From assembly GCA_032119595.1 (NCBI GenBank), contig JAUMBQ010000004.1:1-64000 (forward strand): 64,000 nucleotides of DNA. Direction: 5' to 3'. The notes under the pieces are model-generated. The model was not told the origin of the DNA. It did no database searches and saw only the letters and a list, made by a program, of their open reading frames with translations. This document shows, in pieces, positions 41,316 to 49,507 of the stretch. Position 1 is the first letter of the stretch, and each line of letters begins with the position of its first letter. This DNA is from JAGIBJ01 sp032119595. Lineage in GTDB: Bacteria > Actinomycetota > Thermoleophilia > Solirubrobacterales > Solirubrobacteraceae. The translations under genes were made by a program, and so were the position numbers.

Positions 41316-42110
41316 TCAGGCTCCTGTGGTGATTGGGGTGGGTTCGGGCGAGGCCGACGGCGGGACAGTCGCGGCCTCCGGGGTCGTGATGGGCTGGTCG
41401 AAGTCGGGGAGCGCGTCCAAGATCTCCGCGGACGTCGCCGTCCAGCCGAAGATGCCGCCCTGCGCGCTGATCATCCGAAGCGCCATGGCGTGGAACTCGG
41501 GGAAGTACGAGCCGGTGCCGTCCTCCACGACGAGGCACTCGTAGCCGCGGTCGTTGGCCTCGCGGACCGTGGTGTGCACGCAGACCTCGGTCGTCACGCC
41601 CGTCACGATCAGGCTCTTGATCCCGCCCTTGTGCAGCAGGAGATCGAGGTCGGTGGCGTAGAAGGCGCCCTTGCCGGGCTTGTCGAGCACCGCTTCGCCC
41701 GGGATCGGCGCGAGCTCGTCGATGATGTCGTGGCCGAACTCGCCGCGCACGAGGATGCGGCCCTTGGGGCCGGGGTCGCCGATCTCCAGCGTCGGCTGGC
41801 CGCGCAGCCGCTTGGCCTCGTGCAAGTCGGTGAGATCGGGGCGGTGACCCTCACGGGTGTGGATCACGGCGACGCCGAGCGCGCGGGCCGCATCCAGCAA
41901 CGACTTCACGGCGGGAATGACCGGCGCAAGCAGCGACACGTCGTTGCCGAGCGTCTCGCCGAACCCCTCCGGTTCGAGGAAGTCGCGCTGCATGTCGATG
42001 ATCACAAGCGCCGTCGTGGACGGGTCGAACGTGAACGGGTACGGGCGCGCCGAGACGCTGGCAGTCGGGGGTGACGGAGGCGGGGTGGCCTCTGCTGGCT
42101 CTGTATCCAT
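41316..42110 (-). CDS. Cysteine hydrolase (isochorismatase superfamily), amidase-like
   Basis: A 264-residue enzyme with the full Asp-Lys-Cys triad of the amide-hydrolysing branch: Asp in LVIIDMQRDFLEPEGF, Lys in DKPGKGAFYATDLDLLL, and Cys in VTGVTTEVCVHTTVREANDRGYECLVVEDGTGSY. Members next to nucleobase carriers hydrolyse biuret, ureidoacrylate or N-carbamoyl compounds with release of ammonia or carbamate. An N-terminal Pro/Ser-rich tail of about 25 residues precedes the fold. It is the first gene of the operon with the NCS2 permease. Confidence 0.85.
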   Translation of the reverse strand: MDTEPAEATPPPSPPTASVSARPYPFTFDPSTTALVIIDMQRDFLEPEGFGETLGNDVSLLAPVIPAVKSLLDAARALGVAVIHTREGHRPDLTDLHEAKRLRGQPTLEIGDPGPKGRILVRGEFGHDIIDELAPIPGEAVLDKPGKGAFYATDLDLLLHKGGIKSLIVTGVTTEVCVHTTVREANDRGYECLVVEDGTGSYFPEFHAMALRMISAQGGIFGWTATSAEILDALPDFDQPITTPEAATVPPSASPEPTPITTGA

Positions 42111-42129
42111 GGGGTCTCGCGGATCGCGG

Positions 42130-42137
42130 TGTATACA
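42130..42137. promoter_or_regulatory. Candidate GntR operator TGTATACA
   Basis: TGTATACA is a perfect palindrome in the 205-base gap between the divergent hydrolase and DUF1116 genes; the wider context GGTGTATACAAC is close to the TTGTATACAA type of site bound by several FCD-type GntR regulators. Such a regulator is encoded at 43694-44446. The link is inferred. Confidence 0.4.
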
Positions 42138-42315
42138 ACGTGGTCGACAAAGAGCGAAGCGACGAGTGGAAAGGTACTTCCGCCCTGTCTGCGCCTCTTT
42201 GGCCCGATGGCCCCAGAATCGACGGCCCTGTTGGACATCTGTCGAAAGAGTCGGCGCTGGCTCTGGTCAACGGGCCAGCCCGATTCGAGGCGAAACGTCG
42301 ATAGCGTGGCGGCCT

Positions 42316-43569
42316 ATGTACACATCGCCGCATACACCCGACGTCGCCTTCGCCCGGCTCGCAGCGGCGCGCCCCCTCCTCGTCGATGTCATTCCTGCTC
42401 GGGATGTCGTCCCGCATCACGCCGCAGGCGGGGTGTCGCACGGTGGCCCGCCGATTGAAAGCACGCGGATGTGCGCTCCGATGCGGCAGGCCATCGGCGT
42501 CGCGCTGACCATCGAGGGCGTCGCCGACACGCCCGAGGCGGCATTGGAGCTGGTCGACGCGGGCAAGGTTCCGTACCTCCCGAACCACGACCTGGGCGGC
42601 GTCGGGCCGATGTCCGGAGCCGTCACGGGGTCGATGCCACTGCTGATCGCCCGCGACGAGGCGACCGGCAAGACCGCCTGGTGCCCGCTGAACGAGGGCT
42701 CGGGAAAGGTGCTGCGGTACGGCGCCGACGGGCCGGAGGTCGTCGATCGCCTGAAGTGGATGCGCGACGTACTCGGCCCGAGTCTCTCGGCCGCGCTGAA
42801 GGAGATCGGCCCGATCGATCTCATCGACGTGCAGCGGGACGCGATGGTGCTCGGCGACGAGTGCCATCACCGCACCGAGCAGGGCACGATCATCGTCGCC
42901 GAGATGCTGAGGGGGCATGTGCCGGACGAGGTGCAGGCGTTCATCGACGGCAACACGCAGTTCTTCCTGAATCTCGCGATGGTGTCGGCCAAGCTTGCGG
43001 CCGACTGCGCGGCGGGCGTGGACGGGTCGTCGCTCGTGACGGTCGTCGCGCGTAATGGCGTGGACGTCGGCGTGAAGCTGTCCGGCACCGGTGACCGCTG
43101 GTTCGTCGGGAAGGCCGCAATGCCGTCGCCGCACAAGCTCTACGACGGCTTCACCGCCGACGACATGAACCCGGACCTGGGCGACTCGGCGATCGTCGAG
43201 GTCTATGGGCTCGGCGCCCTTGCCGTGGCCGGCTCGCCGCTGTCGGCGCCGTCGGTTGGGCTCGACCCGGCCGACATCGACGCGATCGACGCGGAGCTGC
43301 GGCCGATCGCCGCCGGCGAGCACGCCGAACTGCTCCTGTACCTCCAGGACGGCACCACGGCGCCCGCGATCCTCGGCGTCGATGGTCGCGCCGTCGTCGC
43401 GACGGGGCAGGTGCCGCCGATCCACACCGGCATCGCCAACAAGCGGCCGGGCATCGGGCAAATTGGTGGTGGCATCACGCTGCCGCCGCTGCCCGCGTTC
43501 GTCGAAGCGGTGGCGGCGCTCGACGCGCTGGCGGCCGAGGCCTCGGACGCAACCGCGACGGCGGCGTGA
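42316..43569 (+). CDS. DUF1116 family protein (YlbE/AllG-like)
   Basis: A 417-residue protein. The DUF1116 core is recognisable in VARNGVDVGVKLSGTGDRWFVGKAAMP and DMNPDLGDSAIVEVYGLGALAVAGSP, and in PIHTGIANKRPGIGQIGGG. In Escherichia coli the family member AllG (YlbE) works with AllF (FdrA) and AllH (DUF2877) as oxamate carbamoyltransferase in allantoin breakdown. Neither partner is encoded in this window, so the protein may act alone or with partners elsewhere. It is divergent from the cysteine hydrolase/NCS2 operon and upstream of a GntR gene. Confidence 0.75.
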   Translation: MYTSPHTPDVAFARLAAARPLLVDVIPARDVVPHHAAGGVSHGGPPIESTRMCAPMRQAIGVALTIEGVADTPEAALELVDAGKVPYLPNHDLGGVGPMSGAVTGSMPLLIARDEATGKTAWCPLNEGSGKVLRYGADGPEVVDRLKWMRDVLGPSLSAALKEIGPIDLIDVQRDAMVLGDECHHRTEQGTIIVAEMLRGHVPDEVQAFIDGNTQFFLNLAMVSAKLAADCAAGVDGSSLVTVVARNGVDVGVKLSGTGDRWFVGKAAMPSPHKLYDGFTADDMNPDLGDSAIVEVYGLGALAVAGSPLSAPSVGLDPADIDAIDAELRPIAAGEHAELLLYLQDGTTAPAILGVDGRAVVATGQVPPIHTGIANKRPGIGQIGGGITLPPLPAFVEAVAALDALAAEASDATATAA

Positions 43570-43642
43570 GCGGCGTGCCCTCCTCGGCCGCGCGCGCCGC
43601 GGCGATGAGCCGCGCAGCGACGACCACCGCGTGAGCTGCGCC

Positions 43643-43676
43643 GCCGGGTCCGGCCGCAGGCGTGCCCGGACCCGGC
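43643..43676 (+). terminator. Hairpin between the DUF1116 and GntR genes
   Basis: GCCGGGTCCGG (43643-43653) pairs perfectly over 11 bp with CCGGACCCGGC (43666-43676). It ends 17 bases before the GTG of the GntR gene, so it may either end the DUF1116 transcript or act as a leader structure for gntR. Confidence 0.6.
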
Positions 43677-43693
43677 AGTAGACTCCGCGGGCC

Positions 43694-44446
43694 GTGTCCG
43701 AACCCTCTGCAGACGTAACGACGGCACCAGCGCGCAGTGCTCGCGCCGGTGGCCGGGCGTCCGGCGAGCCACCCCACGCCGAGCGCGTGTACCAAGCGCT
43801 CCGCATGCAGGTGCTGCGTGGCGACCTTCCCGCGGGGGTCCGGCTCGTCGAGCAGCGACTGGCCGAGGAGTTCGAGACGAGCCGCACGCCGGTCCGCGAG
43901 GCGATGCGCCGCCTGGAGGGCGACGGGCATCTCGTGCGCGACGCCTCGGGCGGCCTCACGCCGCGCGTCCCCGACGTGCGCACGATGCACGAGTACTACG
44001 ACGTGCGTCTCGCGCTGGAGGATCTCACCGTCCGGCGGGCGACGATCGACGGCGACCGCGACGTGCTCCTGGCGCTACGGGCGGAGTGGGAAGCGATGGG
44101 TGCTGGACGGGGTGAGGTCGTCGAGACGCCGCCCGAAGAGCAGCACGAGTTCGTCCGTGCCGACGAGCGCTTCCACATCGAGATTGCACGCGCCAGCGGC
44201 AACCAGACCGCCCAGCATTACCTCACTGAGATCACCGACCGGATCCATGTGCTGCGGATCCAGGGCTTCACGATCGAGGCCCGCATCGACGCCACGGTCG
44301 ACGAGCATCTGGAGATCCTCGGCGCCATGCTCGCCGGCGACGCCGACGCTGCGGCCGCGTTCATGCGCTCCCACGTGCAGCGCAACGCCGCCGTGGTGCG
44401 CGGCCTCGTGGGCGAGGCGCTGGCCAGGATGTTCGACCGGCGCTAA
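43694..44446 (+). CDS. GntR family regulator, FCD subfamily
   Basis: A 250-residue regulator. After a disordered 30 residues comes the winged helix (ERVYQALRMQVLRGDLPAGVRLVEQRLAEEFETSRTPVREAMRRLEGDGHLVRDASGG). The FCD ligand domain follows, with metal-binding His/Asp residues (YYDVRLALEDL, DERFHIEIARASGN, EHLEILGAMLAGDADAAAAFMRSHV). These regulators respond to small organic acids. Start GTG at 43694. Its last codons lie within the first unit of a 36-base tandem repeat. Confidence 0.88.
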   Translation: MSEPSADVTTAPARSARAGGRASGEPPHAERVYQALRMQVLRGDLPAGVRLVEQRLAEEFETSRTPVREAMRRLEGDGHLVRDASGGLTPRVPDVRTMHEYYDVRLALEDLTVRRATIDGDRDVLLALRAEWEAMGAGRGEVVETPPEEQHEFVRADERFHIEIARASGNQTAQHYLTEITDRIHVLRIQGFTIEARIDATVDEHLEILGAMLAGDADAAAAFMRSHVQRNAAVVRGLVGEALARMFDRR

Positions 44447-44531
44447 GCCGCCGGTCAGGCCAGGATGTTCGACCGGCGCTAAGCCGCCGGTCAGGCCAGG
44501 ATGTTCGACCGGCGCTAAGCCGCCGGTCAGG
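44424..44531. repeat. Three perfect 36-base tandem repeats over a stop codon
   Basis: Units start at 44424, 44460 and 44496 and begin CCAGGATGTTCGACCGGCG. Each includes GACCGGCG pairing with CGCCGGTC across a 6-base loop. The first unit contains the last codons (RMFDRR) and TAA stop of the GntR gene; the next two repeat those codons and the hairpin. The third ends one base before the stop codon of the convergent gene. The result is three hairpins in a row. Confidence 0.93.
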
Positions 44532-44993
44532 TCACCAGAACGACGGCTGGCCCTGAGGCACGGAGCCGGTACGGCGCACGTCCCAGCTCCAGCGCTCGCT
44601 CGGCTCGAGCCAATCGCGCACGGAGATCATCACGCGAGCATCGGGCTTGGACTCATCCCAAGCATGCTCGCCGTCCCACGCCTGGACGCACGCTTCCATC
44701 GCCTGGAGTCCGAATCCGGCCTGGTGCTTGGCGCTGTTGGTGCGGTCGCCTTCGCCGATCCACAGGCGGTCGCCCGCGAGCTCGATCGTTGCGTTCTTCA
44801 GCACCGTGTCTTTGAAGATGAATCGCGCGGTGATCACCGGTGCGTCCGGGGTTTCCGGGTCGACGCCGGCCTTTTCCATGCGCGCAAGCAGGCGACGCTC
44901 TCGGTCGTCGTCCTGTTGGGCTTGGCGGACGCGCTGCACGCTACTGGCGCGGATTTGGCGCATGAAGGAGCTATTGGCGGTGAATCGAGACAT
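44532..44993 (-). CDS. Hypothetical protein, 153 aa
   Basis: Not recognised. It has a charged helical N-terminus (VQRVRQAQQDDDRERRLLARMEKAG) and then a beta-rich part (APVITARFIFKDTVLKNATIELAGDRLWIGEGD) and ends WSWDVRRTGSVPQGQPSFW. No signal peptide or membrane segment. The Trp-rich C-terminal half suggests a compact small domain. Confidence 0.6.
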   Translation of the reverse strand: MSRFTANSSFMRQIRASSVQRVRQAQQDDDRERRLLARMEKAGVDPETPDAPVITARFIFKDTVLKNATIELAGDRLWIGEGDRTNSAKHQAGFGLQAMEACVQAWDGEHAWDESKPDARVMISVRDWLEPSERWSWDVRRTGSVPQGQPSFW

Positions 44994-45204
44994 CGGGGGA
45001 AGCGAGAGCCGCAGTCGTTCAGGGGGACCCGTCTCTCTACTTATCGTGCCGATGGCGCCAGGTCTTGATCCATCGGTAAGGATTTCGACAGGTTTGGTTC
45101 CAGGATTGCGACCCCGATCCGACTACGCTGCGGAGCGGCTGAGGCGTGGCGGCCCCGCCCGCGACGGGGCTGCCACACCGCTCGTTCGGCCAGGCCGAAC
45201 GGGG

Positions 45205-45996
45205 TTATGCCTGCTCGGGCTTGCTCGGAATGCGGTCCTCGCGGTCGCCGGAGCTGCCCTCGTCGGCGTCCTTGGTCTTGGCTTCCTTGCGCTTCACGTT
45301 CTCGCAGGAGCCGTTCGGGTTCTCGGGCGTCGCATCCGTGATGACGTCGACCAGGTCGAGGTCGGCACGGTCGTTGCCGTCGCCGCAGGTGATGAGATCG
45401 GCTTCGCCGTCGCGGGTGTGGAAGCGGTCGTTGCCGTTGCCGCCGTCGAGTTGATCGACGGTCGTGTTGCCGTCGCTCGTGGCGTCGACGCGGGCCATCG
45501 CCCAGAGGTCGTCGTTGCCGTCGCCGCCGTTGCTCACGTCGGCGCCAGCGTTGGCGAAGATCCGGTCGTTACCGGCGCCGCCATTGGTGACGTCGTTGCC
45601 TGCGCCGCCTGAGGAGCGGTCGTTGCCGTCGCCGAGCTCGAGCGTGTCGTTGCCGGCTGCGCCGACGACGCGGTCGTTGCCGCCGTCGCCACTGAGTCGG
45701 TCGTCGCCGAGGCCGCCAAACACGACATCGTTGCCGTCGCCACCGCTGGACGTGTCGTTGCCGGGTCCGGACCAGATGCGGTCGCGGCCGACCTCGCCGT
45801 TGAGGATGTCGTCGCCCGCGAGGCCGATGAGCAGGTCGGCGCCGCCGCGAGCGTTGATGGTGTCGGCCGCGACCGTTCCCCGCAGGCGCTCGTTGCGGTC
45901 GGTGCCGGTGACGTCGGCGGCCGAGGCGGTGGTGGTGCCGAGGGCGAATGCCGCGAAGGCGAGGGTCGCGGCGCGGGTGGAGAGTCGGTGCTGCAT
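45205..45996 (-). CDS. Exported RTX-like calcium-binding repeat protein
   Basis: A 263-residue exported protein: signal peptide (MQHRLSTRAATLAFAAFALGTTTASA) followed by about a dozen nonapeptide-type repeats of GGxGNDxxxGGxGDD kind (for example GDGNDVVFGGLGDDRLSGDGGNDRVVG), which wind into a calcium-binding beta-roll. The C-terminus is charged (VKRKEAKTKDADEGSSGDRED). No catalytic domain is attached, so it is a stand-alone beta-roll, perhaps a surface or matrix protein. The ATG at 45996 is fixed by the signal peptide. Confidence 0.85.
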   Translation of the reverse strand: MQHRLSTRAATLAFAAFALGTTTASAADVTGTDRNERLRGTVAADTINARGGADLLIGLAGDDILNGEVGRDRIWSGPGNDTSSGGDGNDVVFGGLGDDRLSGDGGNDRVVGAAGNDTLELGDGNDRSSGGAGNDVTNGGAGNDRIFANAGADVSNGGDGNDDLWAMARVDATSDGNTTVDQLDGGNGNDRFHTRDGEADLITCGDGNDRADLDLVDVITDATPENPNGSCENVKRKEAKTKDADEGSSGDREDRIPSKPEQA

Positions 45997-46128
45997 GGGG
46001 TGGCTCCTTGGAACGATGAGCCGCCGAGGTGCGGCGGCTCGATGGTGTTTGGAACCCAGGCCTTCCCGGGAAGTTTCGGAGCTTCGACACACAGCGTGGC
46101 GAGGCCGGGCCGGTGTCAGACTCGGGGG

Positions 46129-46533
46129 ATGGACGACGCGTCGCCGAAGGTCACGATCACCTACTGCACGCAATGCAACTGGCTCTTGCGCGCGTCGTGG
46201 ATGGCGGGCGAGTTGCTGCAGACGTTCGCGGCCGAGGTCGGCGAGGTCGCCCTGCGGCCTGGGACGGGCGGCATCTTCCGCATCGAGGCCAGCGGCCCGG
46301 GCGTCTCGGCCCATGCCGACGCGACCAAGGTGCACGCCGACGCGACCAAGGCTCATGCCGGCGCGACCTCGGGTGTTCCGCACGACGCGAAGGCGCCCCA
46401 GCTTGTCTGGGATCGCAAGGAACACGGCGGCTTTCCGGACATCGTCGACCTCAAGCGACGCGTGCGCGATGTCATCGCGCCGGACCTCGCGCTCGGCCAC
46501 GCCGACCGCGCGGCAGCCGCTCAAGACAGCTGA
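46129..46533 (+). CDS. SelT/SelW/SelH family (Rdx) protein with a repeat insertion
   Basis: A 134-residue thioredoxin-like protein. KVTITYCTQCNWLLRASWMAGELLQTF holds the CxxC redox motif (Cys in place of selenocysteine), and LVWDRKEHGGFPDIVDLKRRVRDVIAPD is the family C-terminus. The usual domain is about 95 residues; here some 35 residues are inserted in the middle, built on hexapeptide repeats HADATK, HADATK, HAGATS. The family is linked to redox homeostasis. The gene is monocistronic and divergent from the RTX gene. Confidence 0.8.
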   Translation: MDDASPKVTITYCTQCNWLLRASWMAGELLQTFAAEVGEVALRPGTGGIFRIEASGPGVSAHADATKVHADATKAHAGATSGVPHDAKAPQLVWDRKEHGGFPDIVDLKRRVRDVIAPDLALGHADRAAAAQDS

Positions 46534-46628
46534 CGTTTCGCCTGCTCCGGCGATGTCCGTCCGGGTCACGCGTTGCGACAACGCCCGTTTGCGCGCGGCC
46601 TGCAATACTTCCGGGCCGGCACACGCCC

Positions 46629-46755
<127 letters not shown>

Positions 46756-46918
46756 GGATCGGGGTGGTGCTGTTGACGCGCGGGTCGTGCGTCCGTTCAG
46801 GTACGAGATGCGGGTACCGAACAGACGTCGTATCTATCCGTGGCCCGCCTTGCTCAGACCTACCGACGAATCATTCGCGACTCGGGCTGCCGGGCGCTTT
46901 GTCCCGAAGCTGGCGCTT

Positions 46919-49507
46919 CTAGGCGTGCCGCACGATCTGCGCGCTTACTTGGAGTGCGACGGGGTTCTGCATCGCAACCAGGTGCGCGAGCACCTCAGCG
47001 GCGGGACCCGTTCTCAACATTTCCGGCTCTCGAACCGAAAGCGTCACCAACAGGTCTGCGGTGGCCTGTGCCAAATCGTCGTCCAGGCTCGTGCGTGCGT
47101 TGATGGTGTCCACCAACCAGCTAACGCCTTCAGCGGCAATGCTGAGCCCGATATCTGTTGCGAGGAATCGAACTACGGGAGTGGCGTCATGGCCCCCGGT
47201 GAGAACCAGCGCCCGTGCGCGGTCGCGCCATTCGATTCCCAACTCCGCCAGCAAATCGCCGTGCTCGCTCGTCATCCTCGGGTATCCGTACCTGTGTAGA
47301 CAAAGCAGGCTCAGCCGGAGTCCAGACGCGTGGAATCCACCCCAGGCTGCTTGGTTTTCGGAGAAGACCATCATCTCTTTGATGAGCGACGCGAACGAGG
47401 CCGGCGATGGATGCTCTTCCAACCCGGCGATCCAAACCGCGTTCAGAAAGTCCTCGACCCAGTAATGAGCCGGGGCGCCAGCAGTCAGAATTGGTTGCCA
47501 TATAGAGCGAGACTCCATCGGCGAGACGCGAACGCACACCTTTGCTAGTCCGCGGAGAAACGACCGTTCGGAGACGGTCGGAGTGCCGCCGATGTGTCCC
47601 CGGTCGTCTGGTACCCACGAAGCCGCGAGCGTTTCCGCGAGCCGCGTGGCTACCGCGACCACTCTCCCGAGATCGGCCGTCCGCATTCCGTCGAGATCGG
47701 TCCACATGTGCGACCAAGCAGCCGCCAGGTAGGAGAGGCTGACCGACCTCTGCAGGCGGGTACTCACCTTGGTTCGGGTTAGAAGCATCCCTTCTGGCGT
47801 GGAAGCGATGAAGTCGGCGAAGTCGGGGATATCGACGCCGAGCGTTTCTTCAACGAACGACTGAATTAGGGTTTGGGTCGGGCCCGCCACATCTGGCAGG
47901 TCTGCGACGCTCGAGCTGGCGTCCCCCCAATAGGAGGCGTTTTCTTGGCGGAACCGATACTCACTCCGCCAGGCGGCGAAACGTGCCCAGTGCAGGGCAA
48001 GAACCTCCAAGCGCTGAACTTCGTGCCTGAGCTCGTGCTGCCTGCGGGCCGCTTCGAAGAAGCGCTGTACCGTTGCGTAGTGGGGATGGGTTGCTAGGCG
48101 GACGGCGACTTCGCGAGTCTCGCGATCTGAGATGTCGCTGGCCCAGAGCAACGGGATCGCGGTCGCCGCGAAGCCATCCCAGCTTCCATCGACGGGAGAC
48201 GAGTTGGAGTCAAAACTGTGGGTTCTGGGTGGATTCGCAAACGGCTCGAAAAGAGCGGCCCGGCAGAACGCTTGGGCGTCTGGTGTCGCGGAGACCCACG
48301 CGGACGCTCGAACCAGCAGGACAGCGGCCGCTCCGCATTTCACATCCTCGACGCGGAGGACGCCGGCGTCGATCAGCTCGTCAGGGGGAGGCGTCTCGAT
48401 CCGCTCCCGAAGTTCCTCGAACAGAGCGTGGGCCTCCTCGTTTTCGAGGTAGTCGCCATCGTCCACGAGCTTTGAGAATCGCCATGGAGCGCTCGTCCAC
48501 CAATGGTCGCTGTCGAGTCGTTTGCTGTCGGCTTCGATTTCTGCCAGGAGTGTTTGAGGCGGCGTGAAGACCCAGCCCGTGATTCCATCTCCCAGGTCGC
48601 TCGCTTGATAGTTCGCGGGGTCCATCTGTGCCACGACGAAACGCCAACGATCGTTTGGATCAGCTGCCCAGACGCGCCGGGCGTCCTTCACGAGGTCCGC
48701 GACTCGGCCGCCTTGAATGATTCGCGGAAGCAGGAAACGCTCTATCGGGACTCCCCGATGGGGCATCTCGTGCCACTGCTTCCGTCGATTCCAATCGGTC
48801 TGGCTTCGCGCTCCCAGCAGGTAGAAGCTTGAGCTTTGAACGCTCGCGAGCCGGCCCTCGAGGATCAGGGCTGCGCTGGTCCCGAGACAAGCAAGTTGGC
48901 CATCGAGAAGCTCCGGCTTGTAGCTAGCAACCTCAGCCAAGACGCCGTAGATGGCGAGCAATTTCGACGAAACGAGCAGCTCCAGCAGATCGTCAACTGG
49001 GCTACCCGCATCGAGTTCCGAGTAGAGATACCGCTCCAGCGCCATAAGGGCTGCTGAGAGCTGACTCGGCACCCGCGGGTCGCCGCGATACCACCGCACG
49101 ACGTTTGCGTTACCTGCAAGTTGCACCGACTTGCCATCCACGACGATCTCGAATGCTGCGCCGATCGAGTGGTCTTCGAAGTCGGCCCAACTACTCTTTC
49201 GCCAGGCGTCAGTCGCATGCTCAACGATTTGCAGCAGCGTATGGACCGCGACCGTCGGTGCGTGATTGAACAGTGCTAGTAGCGGCCCTCCCTCTGGGAG
49301 GGCGTCAGAGGACCGCAGGTCGTCAGTGATCCCGAACTCGGCGCCCGGCATCATCAACCCGTCGTCTACGCGAGGCTCGACGAGAAGTGCGGTGAGTACG
49401 AGCTCTGCGGCCTTCTCTGGGGAACGCCGAATCATCGGCACTAGGGTTGTGGGGCTCAGAATTGCCTGCCGAAGACCGGCGGCCCCAAGCCCGCTCCACT
49501 CGCTCAT
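46919..49507 (-). CDS. Large protein of unknown family, partner of the STAND NTPase
   Basis: An 862-residue protein with no domain I recognise. No P-loop, nuclease or membrane signature is visible. Most of it is predicted helical, with amphipathic stretches such as LLELLVSSKLLAIYGVLAEV and VQRFFEAARRQHELRHEVQRLEVLALHWARFAAWR, which would suit a solenoid (HEAT- or TPR-like) scaffold or sensor. Its ATG at 49507 overlaps the stop of the NTPase gene in an ATGA, so the two are made in step. GC is clearly below the genome norm. By position it is likely the sensor, effector or scaffold of a two-protein defence system; this is inference. Confidence 0.75.
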   Translation of the reverse strand: MSEWSGLGAAGLRQAILSPTTLVPMIRRSPEKAAELVLTALLVEPRVDDGLMMPGAEFGITDDLRSSDALPEGGPLLALFNHAPTVAVHTLLQIVEHATDAWRKSSWADFEDHSIGAAFEIVVDGKSVQLAGNANVVRWYRGDPRVPSQLSAALMALERYLYSELDAGSPVDDLLELLVSSKLLAIYGVLAEVASYKPELLDGQLACLGTSAALILEGRLASVQSSSFYLLGARSQTDWNRRKQWHEMPHRGVPIERFLLPRIIQGGRVADLVKDARRVWAADPNDRWRFVVAQMDPANYQASDLGDGITGWVFTPPQTLLAEIEADSKRLDSDHWWTSAPWRFSKLVDDGDYLENEEAHALFEELRERIETPPPDELIDAGVLRVEDVKCGAAAVLLVRASAWVSATPDAQAFCRAALFEPFANPPRTHSFDSNSSPVDGSWDGFAATAIPLLWASDISDRETREVAVRLATHPHYATVQRFFEAARRQHELRHEVQRLEVLALHWARFAAWRSEYRFRQENASYWGDASSSVADLPDVAGPTQTLIQSFVEETLGVDIPDFADFIASTPEGMLLTRTKVSTRLQRSVSLSYLAAAWSHMWTDLDGMRTADLGRVVAVATRLAETLAASWVPDDRGHIGGTPTVSERSFLRGLAKVCVRVSPMESRSIWQPILTAGAPAHYWVEDFLNAVWIAGLEEHPSPASFASLIKEMMVFSENQAAWGGFHASGLRLSLLCLHRYGYPRMTSEHGDLLAELGIEWRDRARALVLTGGHDATPVVRFLATDIGLSIAAEGVSWLVDTINARTSLDDDLAQATADLLVTLSVREPEMLRTGPAAEVLAHLVAMQNPVALQVSAQIVRHA

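Noticed and set aside
41851..43983. 710-codon minus-strand open frame over the DUF1116 gene
   Set aside because: Antisense shadow; the plus-strand protein matches a known family throughout.
46787..47299. 170-codon plus-strand frame at the island left end
   Set aside because: Mostly antisense to the 862-residue protein and without family features.
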